DNA of 64,000 nt, taken from positions 4,197,001-4,261,000 of the forward strand of contig NZ_CP023694.1 in the NCBI RefSeq assembly GCF_008705135.1, written 5' to 3'. Numbering within the stretch: the first letter of the stretch is position 1; each line of letters starts with the position of its first letter. The translations under genes were made by a program, and so were the position numbers. Under the pieces are notes generated by a model. It was given only the letters and a program-made list of their open reading frames with translations. It did no database searches and was not told where the DNA came from. This stretch comes from Streptomyces coeruleorubidus (lineage in GTDB: Bacteria > Actinomycetota > Actinomycetes > Streptomycetales > Streptomycetaceae). Shown one piece after another: positions 26,329 to 35,366 of this stretch.

Positions 26329-27228
26329 ATGGAAATGAGGCAGCTGGAGTACTTCGTCGCGGTCGCGGAAGAACAGAACTTCACGCGGGCGGCGGAGCGG
26401 GTCCACATCAGCCAGTCCGGCGTCAGCGCCCAGATCCGCCAGTTGGAGCGCGAGCTCGGCGCCGAGCTGTTCCACCGGTCAGCGCGCACCGCCACCCTCA
26501 CCGTCGCGGGAAAGGCCGCGCTCGAACACGCCCGCGCCGCGCTCGCCGCGGCCGATGCGGTCGGCCAGGCGGTGGGTGAGGTCACCGACCTGATCCGCGG
26601 CCGGCTCACGGTCGGGATGGTCATCGGCTGCACCGTCACGCCGCTGTTCGACGCCCTCGCCGCATTCCACCGGGCCCATCCGGGTGTGGAGATCTCCCTG
26701 CTGGAGGACAACTCCGACCGGCTCGTCGAGGGCGTCCGCGCCGGCGCCCTCGACCTGGCCCTCATCGGGACCGCGACCGCCACTCCCCAGGGGCTGGACG
26801 CGCTGACCATCATCAGCGAGCGGATCGTCGCAGCGGTTCCGGCCGGGCACCCCCTGGCGAAGCAGCGGCGGGTCACTCTGCGCGACCTGGCCGCCCACCC
26901 CATCGTGTGCATGCCGCCCGGTACCGGCCTACGTGCAGTATTCGACGGCGCCTGCGCTGCGCAGAGCCTCCAACCCTCGATCGCCCTGCAAGCCGGCTCC
27001 GCGGATGCCATCGCCGGCCTCGCCGCCCGCGGGCTCGGCGTCGCCGTCCTCAGCGACTCGATGGCCGCGAACTACCGCGACCGGCTCACCGCCCGCGCCA
27101 TCGAGGACGTCGATACTTCGGCGTTGCTCGCGCTGGTCTGGAAGAGTCCGCACAGCCCCGCCCTGCGCGAGCTGCTCCTGCACAGCCGACAGGCGTTCAC
27201 CGAGCCCGACCCCGCTCAGAACTCCTGA
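26329..27228 (+). CDS. LysR-family transcriptional regulator
   Basis: A 299-residue LTTR. The winged HTH is clear (MRQLEYFVAVAEEQNFTRAA, VHISQSGVSAQIRQLERELG, FHRSARTATLTVAGKA), then a type 2 periplasmic-binding-like effector domain with GRLTVGMVIGCTVTPLFDAL. It most probably controls the divergent SnoaL-like gene and itself. Not linked to the palindrome regulon by any visible site. Confidence 0.92.
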   Translation: MEMRQLEYFVAVAEEQNFTRAAERVHISQSGVSAQIRQLERELGAELFHRSARTATLTVAGKAALEHARAALAAADAVGQAVGEVTDLIRGRLTVGMVIGCTVTPLFDALAAFHRAHPGVEISLLEDNSDRLVEGVRAGALDLALIGTATATPQGLDALTIISERIVAAVPAGHPLAKQRRVTLRDLAAHPIVCMPPGTGLRAVFDGACAAQSLQPSIALQAGSADAIAGLAARGLGVAVLSDSMAANYRDRLTARAIEDVDTSALLALVWKSPHSPALRELLLHSRQAFTEPDPAQNS

Positions 27229-27272
27229 ACGGTCCGAGTATGCCGGTCAGGATCGGTGATCCCGTGTGAGGT

Positions 27273-28496
27273 TCACGCGGGCACCGAGGGCCTTTCCCGG
27301 CTGACGGTGTCGAGCAGGAGTTTCGCGGCCACGGTCGCCCCGTCGGTGCGGATGCCGTCGGCCACGGCCCTCGCCCGTGCCAGGGTCTCGGGGGCGAGGG
27401 CCGTCCCGAGTGCGGCTGACAGGGACTCGGTGGTGGGAGCCGAACCGTCGTGTGCCGCGCCGATGCCCAGGGCGGCGACCCGGCCGGCCCAGTAGGGCTG
27501 GTCCGCCGCCTGGGGCACTACCACCTGCGGCGCTCCGGCCTGGGCGGCCGTCGTCGTCGTGCCCGCGCCGCCGTGGTGCACCACGGCGGCGACCCTGCCG
27601 AACAGTGCCTGCTGATTGACCTCGCCGACGACGAAACAGTCGTCCCGGTCGTCGATCAGGGCCAGTTCCGCCCAGCCGCGGCCGACGAGTGCGCGGCGGC
27701 CGTGCGCGCGGATCGCCTCGATGGACACCCGGGCCATGTCCGCCGGGACGCCCCGCATGCTGCCGTAGCCGACGAACACCGGGGGCGTGCCCGCGTCCAG
27801 GAACGCCAGCAGGTCGTCCGGCAGCGGGCGTTCGTCCGGCAGGATCCACGCCCCGGTGTGCACGACGTCGAGCTCGGGGGTCTCCCGCCACGGACCCAGG
27901 ACCGGGTCCGACGCCAGCCACGGCCGGTCGGTGAAGATAAAACCGTGGACGTCGTCCACCGGCGGCAGACCGACCGAGGCCCGGTGGGCGTTGAGCGCCT
28001 CGCCGTGCAGCGCGTTGAAGGTCCGGGCGTTCAGGTCCCACAGCGCCAGGTTGTCGGTCACCTCCGGCGGGAACGACTGGCCCGGCAGCAGCGCGGGGGG
28101 TGCCTGGTGCGGCGACCGCAGCAGGAACGGGCAGAAGGTCGCGTACACGTAGGGGACACCGAGTTTCTCGGCCGCCGACCGCGACGAGAAGTGCGCGAGC
28201 CCGGTCGCCAGGAGGGTGTCGCATCCCTCGGCGGCCGCGATGACCGTGCCGAACTGCTCGGCCAGCTCGGTCACACGCCGGGAGGCCGCCGATTCCGTCG
28301 ACGGCGCCTTCATCGTGCCCATCGGTCTGCCCATCGCCACGAGTTCCACGCCGGCTCTGTCCAGCAGCCGGGCGAAGACCTCGTCCGGCGGCGCACAGAC
28401 CCTCACCTGCACGCCCAGTTCCCGTAACCGCACCGCGAGCGCCACCAGCGGTTCGACATCCCCGCGCGACCCATACGTCGACAACAACACACGCAC
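27273..28496 (-). CDS. glycosyltransferase, GT-B MGT/erythromycin type (GT1)
   Basis: About 407 residues. The N-terminal domain opens with VLLSTYGSRGDVEPLVALA and the C-terminal sugar-nucleotide site reads VVHHGGAGTTTTAAQAGAPQ followed by PQAADQPYWA, the hallmark of GT1 enzymes of macrolide, glycopeptide and sterol glycosylation. Start is GTG 28496, with GGGAG 8 bp upstream; the longer frame to 28601 is not supported. It stands alone without sugar-biosynthesis genes, so it may glycosylate (inactivate) an incoming natural product or decorate a lipid. Confidence 0.9.
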   Translation of the reverse strand: MRVLLSTYGSRGDVEPLVALAVRLRELGVQVRVCAPPDEVFARLLDRAGVELVAMGRPMGTMKAPSTESAASRRVTELAEQFGTVIAAAEGCDTLLATGLAHFSSRSAAEKLGVPYVYATFCPFLLRSPHQAPPALLPGQSFPPEVTDNLALWDLNARTFNALHGEALNAHRASVGLPPVDDVHGFIFTDRPWLASDPVLGPWRETPELDVVHTGAWILPDERPLPDDLLAFLDAGTPPVFVGYGSMRGVPADMARVSIEAIRAHGRRALVGRGWAELALIDDRDDCFVVGEVNQQALFGRVAAVVHHGGAGTTTTAAQAGAPQVVVPQAADQPYWAGRVAALGIGAAHDGSAPTTESLSAALGTALAPETLARARAVADGIRTDGATVAAKLLLDTVSRERPSVPA

Positions 28497-28594
28497 TACG
28501 CAACTCCCGTTTTCGCAGGTACTGGCCTCGGTCGGTGATTCTGCGGCCTCACGGGGGCCTTGCCGCAAGCCCCCCGGTGCGCTATACGTTGAGC

Positions 28595-28623
28595 ACGGCA
28601 AGGAGGGGGATTCTCCTTGCCGT
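28595..28623. terminator. hairpin downstream of the MFS gene
   Basis: An 11-bp perfect stem (ACGGCAAGGAG and its complement) with a 7-nt loop, between the MFS stop and the glycosyltransferase start, both on the minus strand. The T-rich run (TGGTTTTTG) lies on the plus-strand side, so efficiency in the MFS direction is uncertain. Confidence 0.6.
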
Positions 28624-28646
28624 TGGTTTTTGCCGAGAGCCCGCTC

Positions 28647-29963
28647 TCAGGCCGTGGTCGCCACCCCCACCGGTCGTCGCCGGATCACCAGTGCCATCAG
28701 CGCCGCCACCGCGCACAGCGCTCCAGACGCGTACCAGACCACGTCGTACGAGCCGAACGTGTCGCGGGCGACGCCGCCGAGGAAGGCGACCAGGGCGGCG
28801 CCGACCTGGTGGGAGGCGAGGACCCAGCCGAAGACGATCGCGCTGTCCTCGCCGTACTGCTCGCGGCACAGGGCGAGGGTGGGCGGGACGGTGGCGACCC
28901 AGTCGAGGCCGTAGAAGACGATGAAGAAGATCATCGGGGGCTGGACGGTGGGTGTGACCAGGAGCAGGGGGAGGAAGAGGAGGGAGACGCCCCGCAGGGA
29001 GTAGTAGACGGCGAGCAGGCGCCGGGCTTCGAAGCGGTCGGTGAACCAGCCGGAGGCGATCGTGCCGACGACGTCGAAGACGCCGATGACCGCGAGCAGC
29101 GAGGCGGCGGTCGTCAGGGGCATGCCGTGGTCGTGGGCGGCGGGCACGAAGTGGGTCTGGATCAGGCCGTTCGTCGAGGCGCCGCAGATCGCGAAGGTGC
29201 CGGCGAGCAGCCAGAACGGCCCGGTGCGCGCGGCCGAGAACAGGACGGTCACGGCCCGGCGGGCGGCGCCGGGGACCGGTGCCGGCTTCGGTACGAACTC
29301 GGTCGCGCCGTACGGCTTCAGGCCCACGTCCGCGGGGTGGTCGCGCAGCAGGAGCCAGACGAACGGGACGACCGCGAGGGCGGCGAGCGCGACCGTCACG
29401 GCCGCCGGGCGCCAGTCGTGCCGCTCGACGATCCAGGACAGCAGGGGCAGGAAGATCAGCTGGCCGGAGGCGGACGCGGCGGTGAGGATGCCGCTGACCA
29501 GGCCGCGCCGCTCGGTGAACCAGCGGTTGGTGACGGTCGCCGCGAACGCCAGCGCCATGGAGCCGGAGCCGAGCCCCACCAGCAGGCCCCAGCACAGCAT
29601 CAGTTGCCAGGCCGCCGTCATCCACACCGTGAGGCCCGAGCCGAGCGCGATGACGGTCAGGGCGACCGCGACGACCCGGCGGATGCCGAAGCGGTCCATG
29701 AGAGCCGCCGCGAACGGGGCCGTCAGACCGTACAGCGCGAGATTGACCGAGACCGCGGCGCTGATCGTGCCGCGCGACCAGTCGAACTCGTCGTGCAACG
29801 GGTCGATGAGCAGGCCGGGTACGGAACGGAAGGCGGCCGCGCCGATGATCGTCACGAAGGTGACGGCGGCGACGAACCAGGCCCGGTGCACACGCGTACG
29901 GCTGCCGCGGCCCGGCTTCGGCGGCTGCGGCACGGCCGCTGCGGCTTCGCTTGTCTGGGTCAC
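28647..29963 (-). CDS. major facilitator superfamily transporter
   Basis: About 438 residues with 12 hydrophobic segments and the MFS loop motifs DRFGIRRVVAV and DRFEARRLLAV between TM2-3 and TM8-9. Resembles the monocarboxylate/oxalate-formate-type branch (GLGSGSMALAFAATVTNRWF, RRGLVSGILTAASASGQ). Start GTG 29963 (MTQTSEA...); ATG 29996 is an alternative without SD. It is divergent from the GlxA-type regulator at 30035, a common pairing in which the regulator controls the transporter. Substrate unknown. Confidence 0.88.
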   Translation of the reverse strand: MTQTSEAAAAVPQPPKPGRGSRTRVHRAWFVAAVTFVTIIGAAAFRSVPGLLIDPLHDEFDWSRGTISAAVSVNLALYGLTAPFAAALMDRFGIRRVVAVALTVIALGSGLTVWMTAAWQLMLCWGLLVGLGSGSMALAFAATVTNRWFTERRGLVSGILTAASASGQLIFLPLLSWIVERHDWRPAAVTVALAALAVVPFVWLLLRDHPADVGLKPYGATEFVPKPAPVPGAARRAVTVLFSAARTGPFWLLAGTFAICGASTNGLIQTHFVPAAHDHGMPLTTAASLLAVIGVFDVVGTIASGWFTDRFEARRLLAVYYSLRGVSLLFLPLLLVTPTVQPPMIFFIVFYGLDWVATVPPTLALCREQYGEDSAIVFGWVLASHQVGAALVAFLGGVARDTFGSYDVVWYASGALCAVAALMALVIRRRPVGVATTA

Positions 29964-30022
29964 GACACAGAGCTTCCGGCCTGCGGCGACTTTCATCGAG
30001 TGGCCCGGAGGACAGCATTCGC

Positions 30023-30028
30023 TAGGAT
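30023..30028 (+). promoter_or_regulatory. -10 element of a leaderless promoter
   Basis: TAGGAT ends 6 bp before the ATG at 30035 and no SD precedes that ATG, so transcription should start at or next to the A of the start codon, as is frequent in Streptomyces regulators. Confidence 0.6.
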
Positions 30029-30034
30029 CGGGCC

Positions 30035-31075
30035 ATGACATCGGCCAGCCACTCCGGTCCGGCCCCGTCCCCGGCCACCGGCTTCCGCCCCCACCGCGTC
30101 GTCGTCCTCGCCCTCGACGGGCTGCTCCCCTTCGAACTGGGCATCCCGCACCGCATCTTCGGCCGCCCCAAGGACGCCCTGGGGCGGCGCCTGTACGAGG
30201 TCGTGACCTGCTCAATCCGCCCGCCGGGCCCGGTCGAGACGGACGCCGACTTCGCCATCCACGTCGCGCATGGCCCGGAGGCCCTGGCCGACGCCGACAC
30301 GGTGATCATCCCGGCGTCGTACGAACTCGGCCCGGTCCACGCCGAGGGCGTGCTGACCGAGGAGCTGGCCGCGGCCCTCGCCCGCCTCCGGCCCGGCACC
30401 CGGCTGGCCTCCATCTGCACCGGCGTCTACGTCCTCGCCGCCGCCGGTCTCCTCGACGGCCGCCCCGCCACCACCCACTGGGCCGACGCCGCGCGTCTCC
30501 AGCGGCTCTTCCCCAAGGTCCGGGTCGACCCGCACGTGCTGTTCATCGACGACGGCGACGTACTGACCTCCGCGGGCGTCGCCGCCGGCATCGACCTGTG
30601 CCTGCACATGGTGCGCCGGGACCACGGCACCGCCGTCGCCAACGACGTGGCCCGCCGTACGGTCGTACCGCCGCACCGCGACGGCGGTCAGGCACAGTAC
30701 ATCGAGCGGCCGGTGCCCGATCCGCAGCAGGCCTCCACCACCACCGCCCGCGCCTGGGCCCTGGGCCGCCTCCACGAACCGATCCAGTTGCGCGACATGG
30801 CCGCCCAGGAGTCCATGTCGGTCCGCACGTTCACCCGCCGCTTCCGCGAGGAGACCGGCGTCAGCCCCGGCCAGTGGCTCACCCAGCAGCGCGTGGAACG
30901 GGCCCGGCACCTGCTGGAGACCACCGACCGAACCGTCGACCAGGTGGCCGGGGACGCGGGCTTCGGCACGGCCCAGTCGATGCGCCAGCACCTCCAGGCG
31001 GCGCTCGGCGTCACGCCCACCGCCTACCGGCGGACCTTCCGGACCGCCGGAGACAAGGGAGCCGTCAGAACATGA
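30035..31075 (+). CDS. GlxA-family regulator (DJ-1/PfpI domain plus AraC HTH)
   Basis: A 346-residue regulator. Residues about 20-190 are a DJ-1/PfpI-like domain with the nucleophile-elbow phrase SICTGVYVLAAAGLLDG; residues about 240-340 carry the two AraC helix-turn-helices (IQLRDMAAQESMSVRTFTRR and TVDQVAGDAGFGTAQSMRQH). Such proteins sense small metabolites and control a neighbouring transporter or catabolic gene. Divergent from the MFS gene. Its 3' end overlaps the alcohol dehydrogenase gene by 11 bp in convergent orientation. Confidence 0.92.
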   Translation: MTSASHSGPAPSPATGFRPHRVVVLALDGLLPFELGIPHRIFGRPKDALGRRLYEVVTCSIRPPGPVETDADFAIHVAHGPEALADADTVIIPASYELGPVHAEGVLTEELAAALARLRPGTRLASICTGVYVLAAAGLLDGRPATTHWADAARLQRLFPKVRVDPHVLFIDDGDVLTSAGVAAGIDLCLHMVRRDHGTAVANDVARRTVVPPHRDGGQAQYIERPVPDPQQASTTTARAWALGRLHEPIQLRDMAAQESMSVRTFTRRFREETGVSPGQWLTQQRVERARHLLETTDRTVDQVAGDAGFGTAQSMRQHLQAALGVTPTAYRRTFRTAGDKGAVRT

Positions 31076-32114
31076 GCACCCCGCGCGCCACCCGCCCCGC
31101 CTCCGCGTCCGCCGCCGCCTTCTCGAAGTCCTCGACCGGATAGGTCCGGGTGACGAGTTCGTCGAGCAGCAGCCGGCCCTGGCGGTACAGGTCCGCGTAG
31201 AGGGCGATGTCCCGCTGGGGGCGGGAGGAGCCGTAGCGGCAGCCCAGGATGGACTTGTCGAGGTACATCGACGAGACGCGGAAGGACGCCTCGGCCGTGG
31301 CCGGCGGCACCCCGAGGAGGATCGCCTGGCCGTGCCGGTCCAGTGCGTCGATCGCCTGGCGGATCAGCTCCACCCGGCCGACGCACTCGAAGGCGTGGTC
31401 CGCGCCCGTGGGCAGGATGTCCCGCACGCCCTCCGTCGAGGTGAGGAAGTGGGTCGCGCCGAAGCGGCGTGCCACCTCCTCCTTCGCCGGGTTGGCGTCG
31501 ACGGCCACGATCCGCAGTGCTCCGGCGAGCCGCGCCCCCTGCAACACGTTCAGGCCGATGCCGCCCGTTCCGATCACCAGCACGCTGTCGCCGCGGTCCA
31601 CCCGCGCCCGGTTCAGCACGGCGCCCACCCCGGTCAGCACCCCGCACCCGATGAGCGCCGCCGACGCCATGGGGATGTCCCCGGGGATCCGGACCGCCTG
31701 TACGGCCTTCACGACCGTGCGCTCCGCGAACGCCGAGTTCGCGGCGAACTGGTGGACCGGCAGGCCGGCGTGACGGAACGGCCGGCCGGGACGCCCGATC
31801 GCCTGTCGGCACATGGTCGGGCGCCCCCGGTCACACTCCGCGCACGTACCGCAGTTCGCGAGCGTGGACAGGGACACGTGATCCCCGGGCGCGACATGGG
31901 TGACGCCCTCGCCCACCGTCTCCACCACACCCGCTCCCTCGTGTCCCAGCACCACGGGAACCGGGAAGGGTATGGTCCCGTCCACCACCGACAGATCGCT
32001 GTGGCACAGCCCCGCCGCCGAGATCGCGACGCGCACCTCACCCGGTCCCGGCTCCCGCACCTCCAGGTCCGTGACGACCCGGACCTGCTTCCCGTCGAAG
32101 ATCACGCCTCGCAT
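31065..32114 (-). CDS. zinc-dependent alcohol dehydrogenase (MDR, class III-like)
   Basis: A 349-residue MDR enzyme. Catalytic zinc ligands Cys37 (GLCHSD) and His58-Glu59 (LGHEGAG), structural zinc Cys88, 91, 94 and 102, and the NAD motif VLVIGTGGIGLNVLQ are all present. It would oxidise an alcohol to an aldehyde or ketone; within the set it could act on a primary alcohol or on a hydroxyacyl intermediate. Its ATG overlaps the stop of the acyl-CoA dehydrogenase at 32114 (TGATG); it is the last gene of the SDR-ACAD-ADH operon controlled from 34316. Confidence 0.92.
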   Translation of the reverse strand: MRGVIFDGKQVRVVTDLEVREPGPGEVRVAISAAGLCHSDLSVVDGTIPFPVPVVLGHEGAGVVETVGEGVTHVAPGDHVSLSTLANCGTCAECDRGRPTMCRQAIGRPGRPFRHAGLPVHQFAANSAFAERTVVKAVQAVRIPGDIPMASAALIGCGVLTGVGAVLNRARVDRGDSVLVIGTGGIGLNVLQGARLAGALRIVAVDANPAKEEVARRFGATHFLTSTEGVRDILPTGADHAFECVGRVELIRQAIDALDRHGQAILLGVPPATAEASFRVSSMYLDKSILGCRYGSSRPQRDIALYADLYRQGRLLLDELVTRTYPVEDFEKAAADAEAGRVARGVLMF

Positions 32115-33262
32115 CACACGGCTCCCTTGGGCTCCCTGGGCAGGCCGAGCACCCGCTCGGCGATGATCGTGCGCTGGATCTGGTCCGAGCCGCCGTAGAT
32201 GGTGTCGGCCCGCGAGAAGAGGAAGAGGTGCTGCGCCGCGTCCAGTTCGTACGGCGACGCGACCGACCAGTCCGCCGGACCGACGCTCGCCGCAGCGCCC
32301 CGCACCAGCACCGCCAGCTCCCCGAGCCGCTGGTGCCAGCCCGCCCACAGCAGTTTCGCCACGCTCGGGGCGCCCGCGTCGCCCGAACCGCCCAGGGTGC
32401 GCAGGGCGTTCCAGCGCATGGTGCGCAGCTCGGCCCACTGCCGGACGAGAAGTTCCCGTACGACGGGATCCGCCACCGCACCCGACTCCACGGCCGTCCG
32501 CACCACACGATCCAGCTCCTCGGCGAACCCGATCTGCTGCGCGAGCGTGGACACGCCCCGCTCGAAACCGAGGAGGCTCATGGCGACGCGCCAGCCGTTG
32601 CCCTCGCCACCGACGACGTGTTCCGCGTGCGCGCCGTCGAAGAAGACCTCGTTGAAGTCGCTGGTACCCGTCATCTGCCGGATGGGGCGCACCTCGATCC
32701 GGCCCGGCTGGTCCATGGGGACGAGGAGGAAGGACAGTCCGTGGTGCCGCCGCGAACCGGGCTCGGTGCGGGCGAGGACGAAGCACCAGTCGGCCTCGTG
32801 CGCGAGTGACGTCCAGATCTTCTGCCCGGTGACGCGGTAGGTACGGCCGTCCGCCTCGCGCACGGCCGCGGTACGGACACCGGCCAGGTCCGAGCCGGCG
32901 CCGGGTTCGCTGTAGCCCTGGCACCAGAGTTCCTCGCCGGCGGCGATCGGAGGCAGGAAGCGGGACTTCTGCTCCTCGGTGCCGTGGGCGATGAGCGTGG
33001 GCGCCAGGAGGTTCTCACCGATGTGCCCGGAGCGCGGGGGCGCGGCCGACCGTGCGTACTCCTCGGCCCAGGCGACCTGCTGGGTGAGCGTGGCGGTGCG
33101 ATTGCCGTACCCGCCCGCACCCCACCCGATCCCGATCCACCCGGCTGCCCCGAGCGTGCGCTCCCAGGAACGGCGGTCGCCTGCCCCCTCGGCGTGCGCG
33201 GCGAGCCAGTCCCTGGCCTCGCCCCGAAAGTCCTCGTCTTCTCGCGCGAACCCGAAATCCAC
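32114..33262 (-). CDS. acyl-CoA dehydrogenase, large-subunit (alpha) type
   Basis: A 382-residue ACAD with the full FAD/acyl-CoA middle domain: LWCQGYSEPGAGSDLAGVRT and VTGQKIWTSLAHEADW, then FERGVSTLAQQIGF and a C-terminal YGGSDQIQRTIIAERVLGLP. This is the alpha type of steroid-degradation heterotetrameric ACADs. No beta gene is adjacent. The small-type ACAD at 8960 in the same regulon could be the missing subunit (inference). Middle gene of a three-gene operon; 113 bp with a Streptomyces repeat separate it from the SDR gene. Confidence 0.92.
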   Translation of the reverse strand: MDFGFAREDEDFRGEARDWLAAHAEGAGDRRSWERTLGAAGWIGIGWGAGGYGNRTATLTQQVAWAEEYARSAAPPRSGHIGENLLAPTLIAHGTEEQKSRFLPPIAAGEELWCQGYSEPGAGSDLAGVRTAAVREADGRTYRVTGQKIWTSLAHEADWCFVLARTEPGSRRHHGLSFLLVPMDQPGRIEVRPIRQMTGTSDFNEVFFDGAHAEHVVGGEGNGWRVAMSLLGFERGVSTLAQQIGFAEELDRVVRTAVESGAVADPVVRELLVRQWAELRTMRWNALRTLGGSGDAGAPSVAKLLWAGWHQRLGELAVLVRGAAASVGPADWSVASPYELDAAQHLFLFSRADTIYGGSDQIQRTIIAERVLGLPREPKGAV

Positions 33263-33307
33263 GATTGCCGCCTTGGTTCGATGACTGGGCTTGAGATGAG
33301 GTTCCTA

Positions 33308-33354
33308 AGGGGCGCGGGGAACTGCGCGAGAAACCACAACGCACCCGCAGCCGC
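33308..33354 (+). repeat. Streptomyces intergenic repeat (GGGGCGCGGGGAACTGCGCG family), copy 1
   Basis: Contains GGGGCGCGGGGAACTGCGCG followed by AGAAACCACAACGCACCCGC. The core is a short dyad (GCGCGGGGAACTGCGC). This sequence family recurs between genes in many Streptomyces chromosomes; a second, inverted copy lies at 52369-52420. It sits between the SDR and ACAD genes inside one operon, so it may form an mRNA hairpin there. Confidence 0.8.
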
Positions 33355-33375
33355 CACACCACACACACCCCCGAG

Positions 33376-34290
33376 CTACTGGGCGTTCGGCCGCTCCCCC
33401 TCCCGCGCCGCCCTCTCCATCTCCCGCACCCGCTCAAGCATCGGCATCGGATCCACCCCCACCGACCCGGGCAGAAACTCCGCGATCCTCTCCACGGACC
33501 ACCCGCCGGAGGCATACGCCGCACGCAACTCCCTCGGCTGCGCCCACACCGCGATCTTCGCCCCGGCGACCGTGTACACCTGCCCGGTGATCCCCTGCCG
33601 GGAGGCCTCGTCGGACAGCAGATACACCACCAGCGCGGCGACATCCTCCGGCTCCCCGATCTCCGCCAGTTCCATGGGAACCCCCGCGGACATCCGCGTA
33701 CGCGCCACCGGCGCCACCGCGTTCGCGGTCACGCCGTACTTGTGCAGCCCCAGCGCGGCGCTCCGCACGAGCGAGATGATCCCGCCCTTGGCCGCGCTGT
33801 AGTTGGCCTGCGACACCGACCCCTGGTGGTTGCCGCTGGTGAAGCCGATCAGCGTGCCGGCACGCTGCTTGCGCATCACCGCCGAGGCGGCCCGGAACAC
33901 CGTGAACGTGCCCTTCAGGTGCGTGGCGACGACCGGGTCCCACTCCTCCTCGGTCATGTTGAACAGCATCCGTTCCCGGAGGATCCCGGCCACGCAGACC
34001 ACCCCGTCGAGCCGCCCGTACGACGACAGGGCCACGTCGACGACCCGCTGCCCGCCCGCCATCGTGGAGATGTCGTCGGCCACGGCGACCGCCTCCCCGC
34101 CCGCCGCCTCGATCTCCTTGACCACGGCCTCGGCGACCTCACTCGTCGGGGAGGCGCCGTCGACCGCCACGCCGTAGTCGTTGACGACGACCTTCGCCCC
34201 CTCCGCCGCCGCCGCGAGCGCGACCGCCCGGCCGATGCCCCGCCCGGCGCCCGTGACGGCGACGACCTTGCCTGCCAAGAAGTTCCCCAC
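33376..34290 (-). CDS. short-chain dehydrogenase/reductase
   Basis: A 304-residue classical SDR: cofactor motif TGAGRGIG at residues 13-20, the NAG-equivalent in VCVAGILR, and the catalytic pair Tyr164-x3-Lys168 (NYSAAKGG). The Asp38 in VVVNDYGV suggests preference for NAD. It resembles the dehydrogenase unit of type 2 multifunctional beta-oxidation enzymes, i.e. oxidation of a 3-hydroxyacyl-CoA, with a C-terminal extra about 50 residues. GTG 34290 with GGAAGGGG upstream; the longer frame crosses the operators. First gene of the operon SDR-ACAD-ADH. Confidence 0.9.
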   Translation of the reverse strand: MGNFLAGKVVAVTGAGRGIGRAVALAAAAEGAKVVVNDYGVAVDGASPTSEVAEAVVKEIEAAGGEAVAVADDISTMAGGQRVVDVALSSYGRLDGVVCVAGILRERMLFNMTEEEWDPVVATHLKGTFTVFRAASAVMRKQRAGTLIGFTSGNHQGSVSQANYSAAKGGIISLVRSAALGLHKYGVTANAVAPVARTRMSAGVPMELAEIGEPEDVAALVVYLLSDEASRQGITGQVYTVAGAKIAVWAQPRELRAAYASGGWSVERIAEFLPGSVGVDPMPMLERVREMERAAREGERPNAQ

Positions 34291-34315
34291 GCCCGGCCCC
34301 TTCCCGTCCCACGGT

Positions 34316-34367
34316 TTCTGACGGACCGTTAGATTTCGCGGACTCCAGATTCTACGGCCCGTCAGAT
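34316..34367. promoter_or_regulatory. double palindromic operator in a divergent promoter (sites F1, F2)
   Basis: F1 TTCTGACGGACCGTTAGAT (34316-34334) and F2 ATTCTACGGCCCGTCAGAT (34349-34367), centres 33 bp apart, between the SDR start (34290) and the cyclase-family start (34396). F2 has a degenerate left arm but a perfect right arm (CGTCAGAT). Confidence 0.72.
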
Positions 34368-34395
34368 ACGGGAACACAAGCCCCGGGGAGGACTC

Positions 34396-35322
34396 ATGTC
34401 GCTGCCGGACGCGTTCCACGACATCGCCAAGCGCGTGAACAACTGGGGGCGTTGGGGAGCCGCCGACGAGCTCGGCACGCTGAACCTGATCACCGACGAG
34501 GTGGTCCGGGAGGCCGCGGCGACGGTCCGCACCGGTCGCCGGATCCCGCTCGCCCTCCCCCTCCGGCGCGACGGCGTCCAGACGGGGATGATCCCGGGGC
34601 GGATCGACCCGCTGCACGTCATGGTGCAGATCAACCAGGAGCTCTTCGGCCCGGGCACCGTGGCGTGCAGCGACGACGCCGTGACCATGGGGCTCCAGGC
34701 GGCCACGCACTGGGACGCGCTGCCGCACGTCTCGCACTCGGGCAGGCTCTACAACGGCCGTCCGGCGCACTCCATCACCCCGCACGGCGGCGCGGAGTTC
34801 AGCGGCATCGACAAGGTCCGGCACGTCGTCTCACGCGGAGTACTGCTCGACGTCGCCCGGGCCCGGGGCACGGACCGGCTCGACGGCGGGTACGCCGTCA
34901 CACCCGAGGACCTGGACGCGGCCGAGGAACTGGCCGGCACGCGCGTGCGGTCCGGCGACGTGGTGCTCGTGCGGACCGGGCAGGTCCAGCTCTGTCTGGC
35001 CGGTGACCGGCACGGGTACGCGTATCCGTCGCCGGGGCTGTCGATCCGGACGCCGGAGTGGTTCCACGCGCGCGATGTCGCGGCGGTCGCCAACGACACC
35101 CTCACCTTCGAGGTGTTCCCGCCCGAGGTGGAGGACCTGTGGCTGCCGGTGCACGCCCTGCACCTCGTGGAGATGGGGATGCCGCAGGGCCAGAACTGGG
35201 ATCTCGAAAAGTTGTCCACAGCCTGTGGAGAAACGGGCCGCTACGTGTTCCTGCTGGCGGCGACACCCGAGCCGTTCTCGGGAGCGACCGGCTCTCCGGT
35301 GGCCCCGGTCGCCGTCCTCTAG
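34396..35322 (+). CDS. cyclase-family (kynurenine formamidase-like) metal hydrolase
   Basis: A 308-residue member of the cyclase/KynB fold, with the metal-site phrase ATHWDALPHVSHSG (family HxGTHxDxPxH). Members hydrolyse amides or strained and cyclic carbonyl compounds, and this subgroup often sits in catabolic clusters. ATG 34396 follows GGGGAGG. A monocistronic unit under operators F1/F2, closed by the terminator at 35336. A role in ring opening of the unknown substrate is inference. Confidence 0.88.
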   Translation: MSLPDAFHDIAKRVNNWGRWGAADELGTLNLITDEVVREAAATVRTGRRIPLALPLRRDGVQTGMIPGRIDPLHVMVQINQELFGPGTVACSDDAVTMGLQAATHWDALPHVSHSGRLYNGRPAHSITPHGGAEFSGIDKVRHVVSRGVLLDVARARGTDRLDGGYAVTPEDLDAAEELAGTRVRSGDVVLVRTGQVQLCLAGDRHGYAYPSPGLSIRTPEWFHARDVAAVANDTLTFEVFPPEVEDLWLPVHALHLVEMGMPQGQNWDLEKLSTACGETGRYVFLLAATPEPFSGATGSPVAPVAVL

Positions 35323-35335
35323 GCCGGCACCGCCT

Positions 35336-35366
35336 GGCCAGGCACACCGGGACGGCGTGCCTGGCC
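35336..35366. terminator. hairpin terminator after the cyclase-family gene
   Basis: A 10-bp perfect stem, GGCCAGGCAC with GTGCCTGGCC, and an 11-nt loop, starting 13 bp after the stop codon at 35322. No T-tract. Confidence 0.75.
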
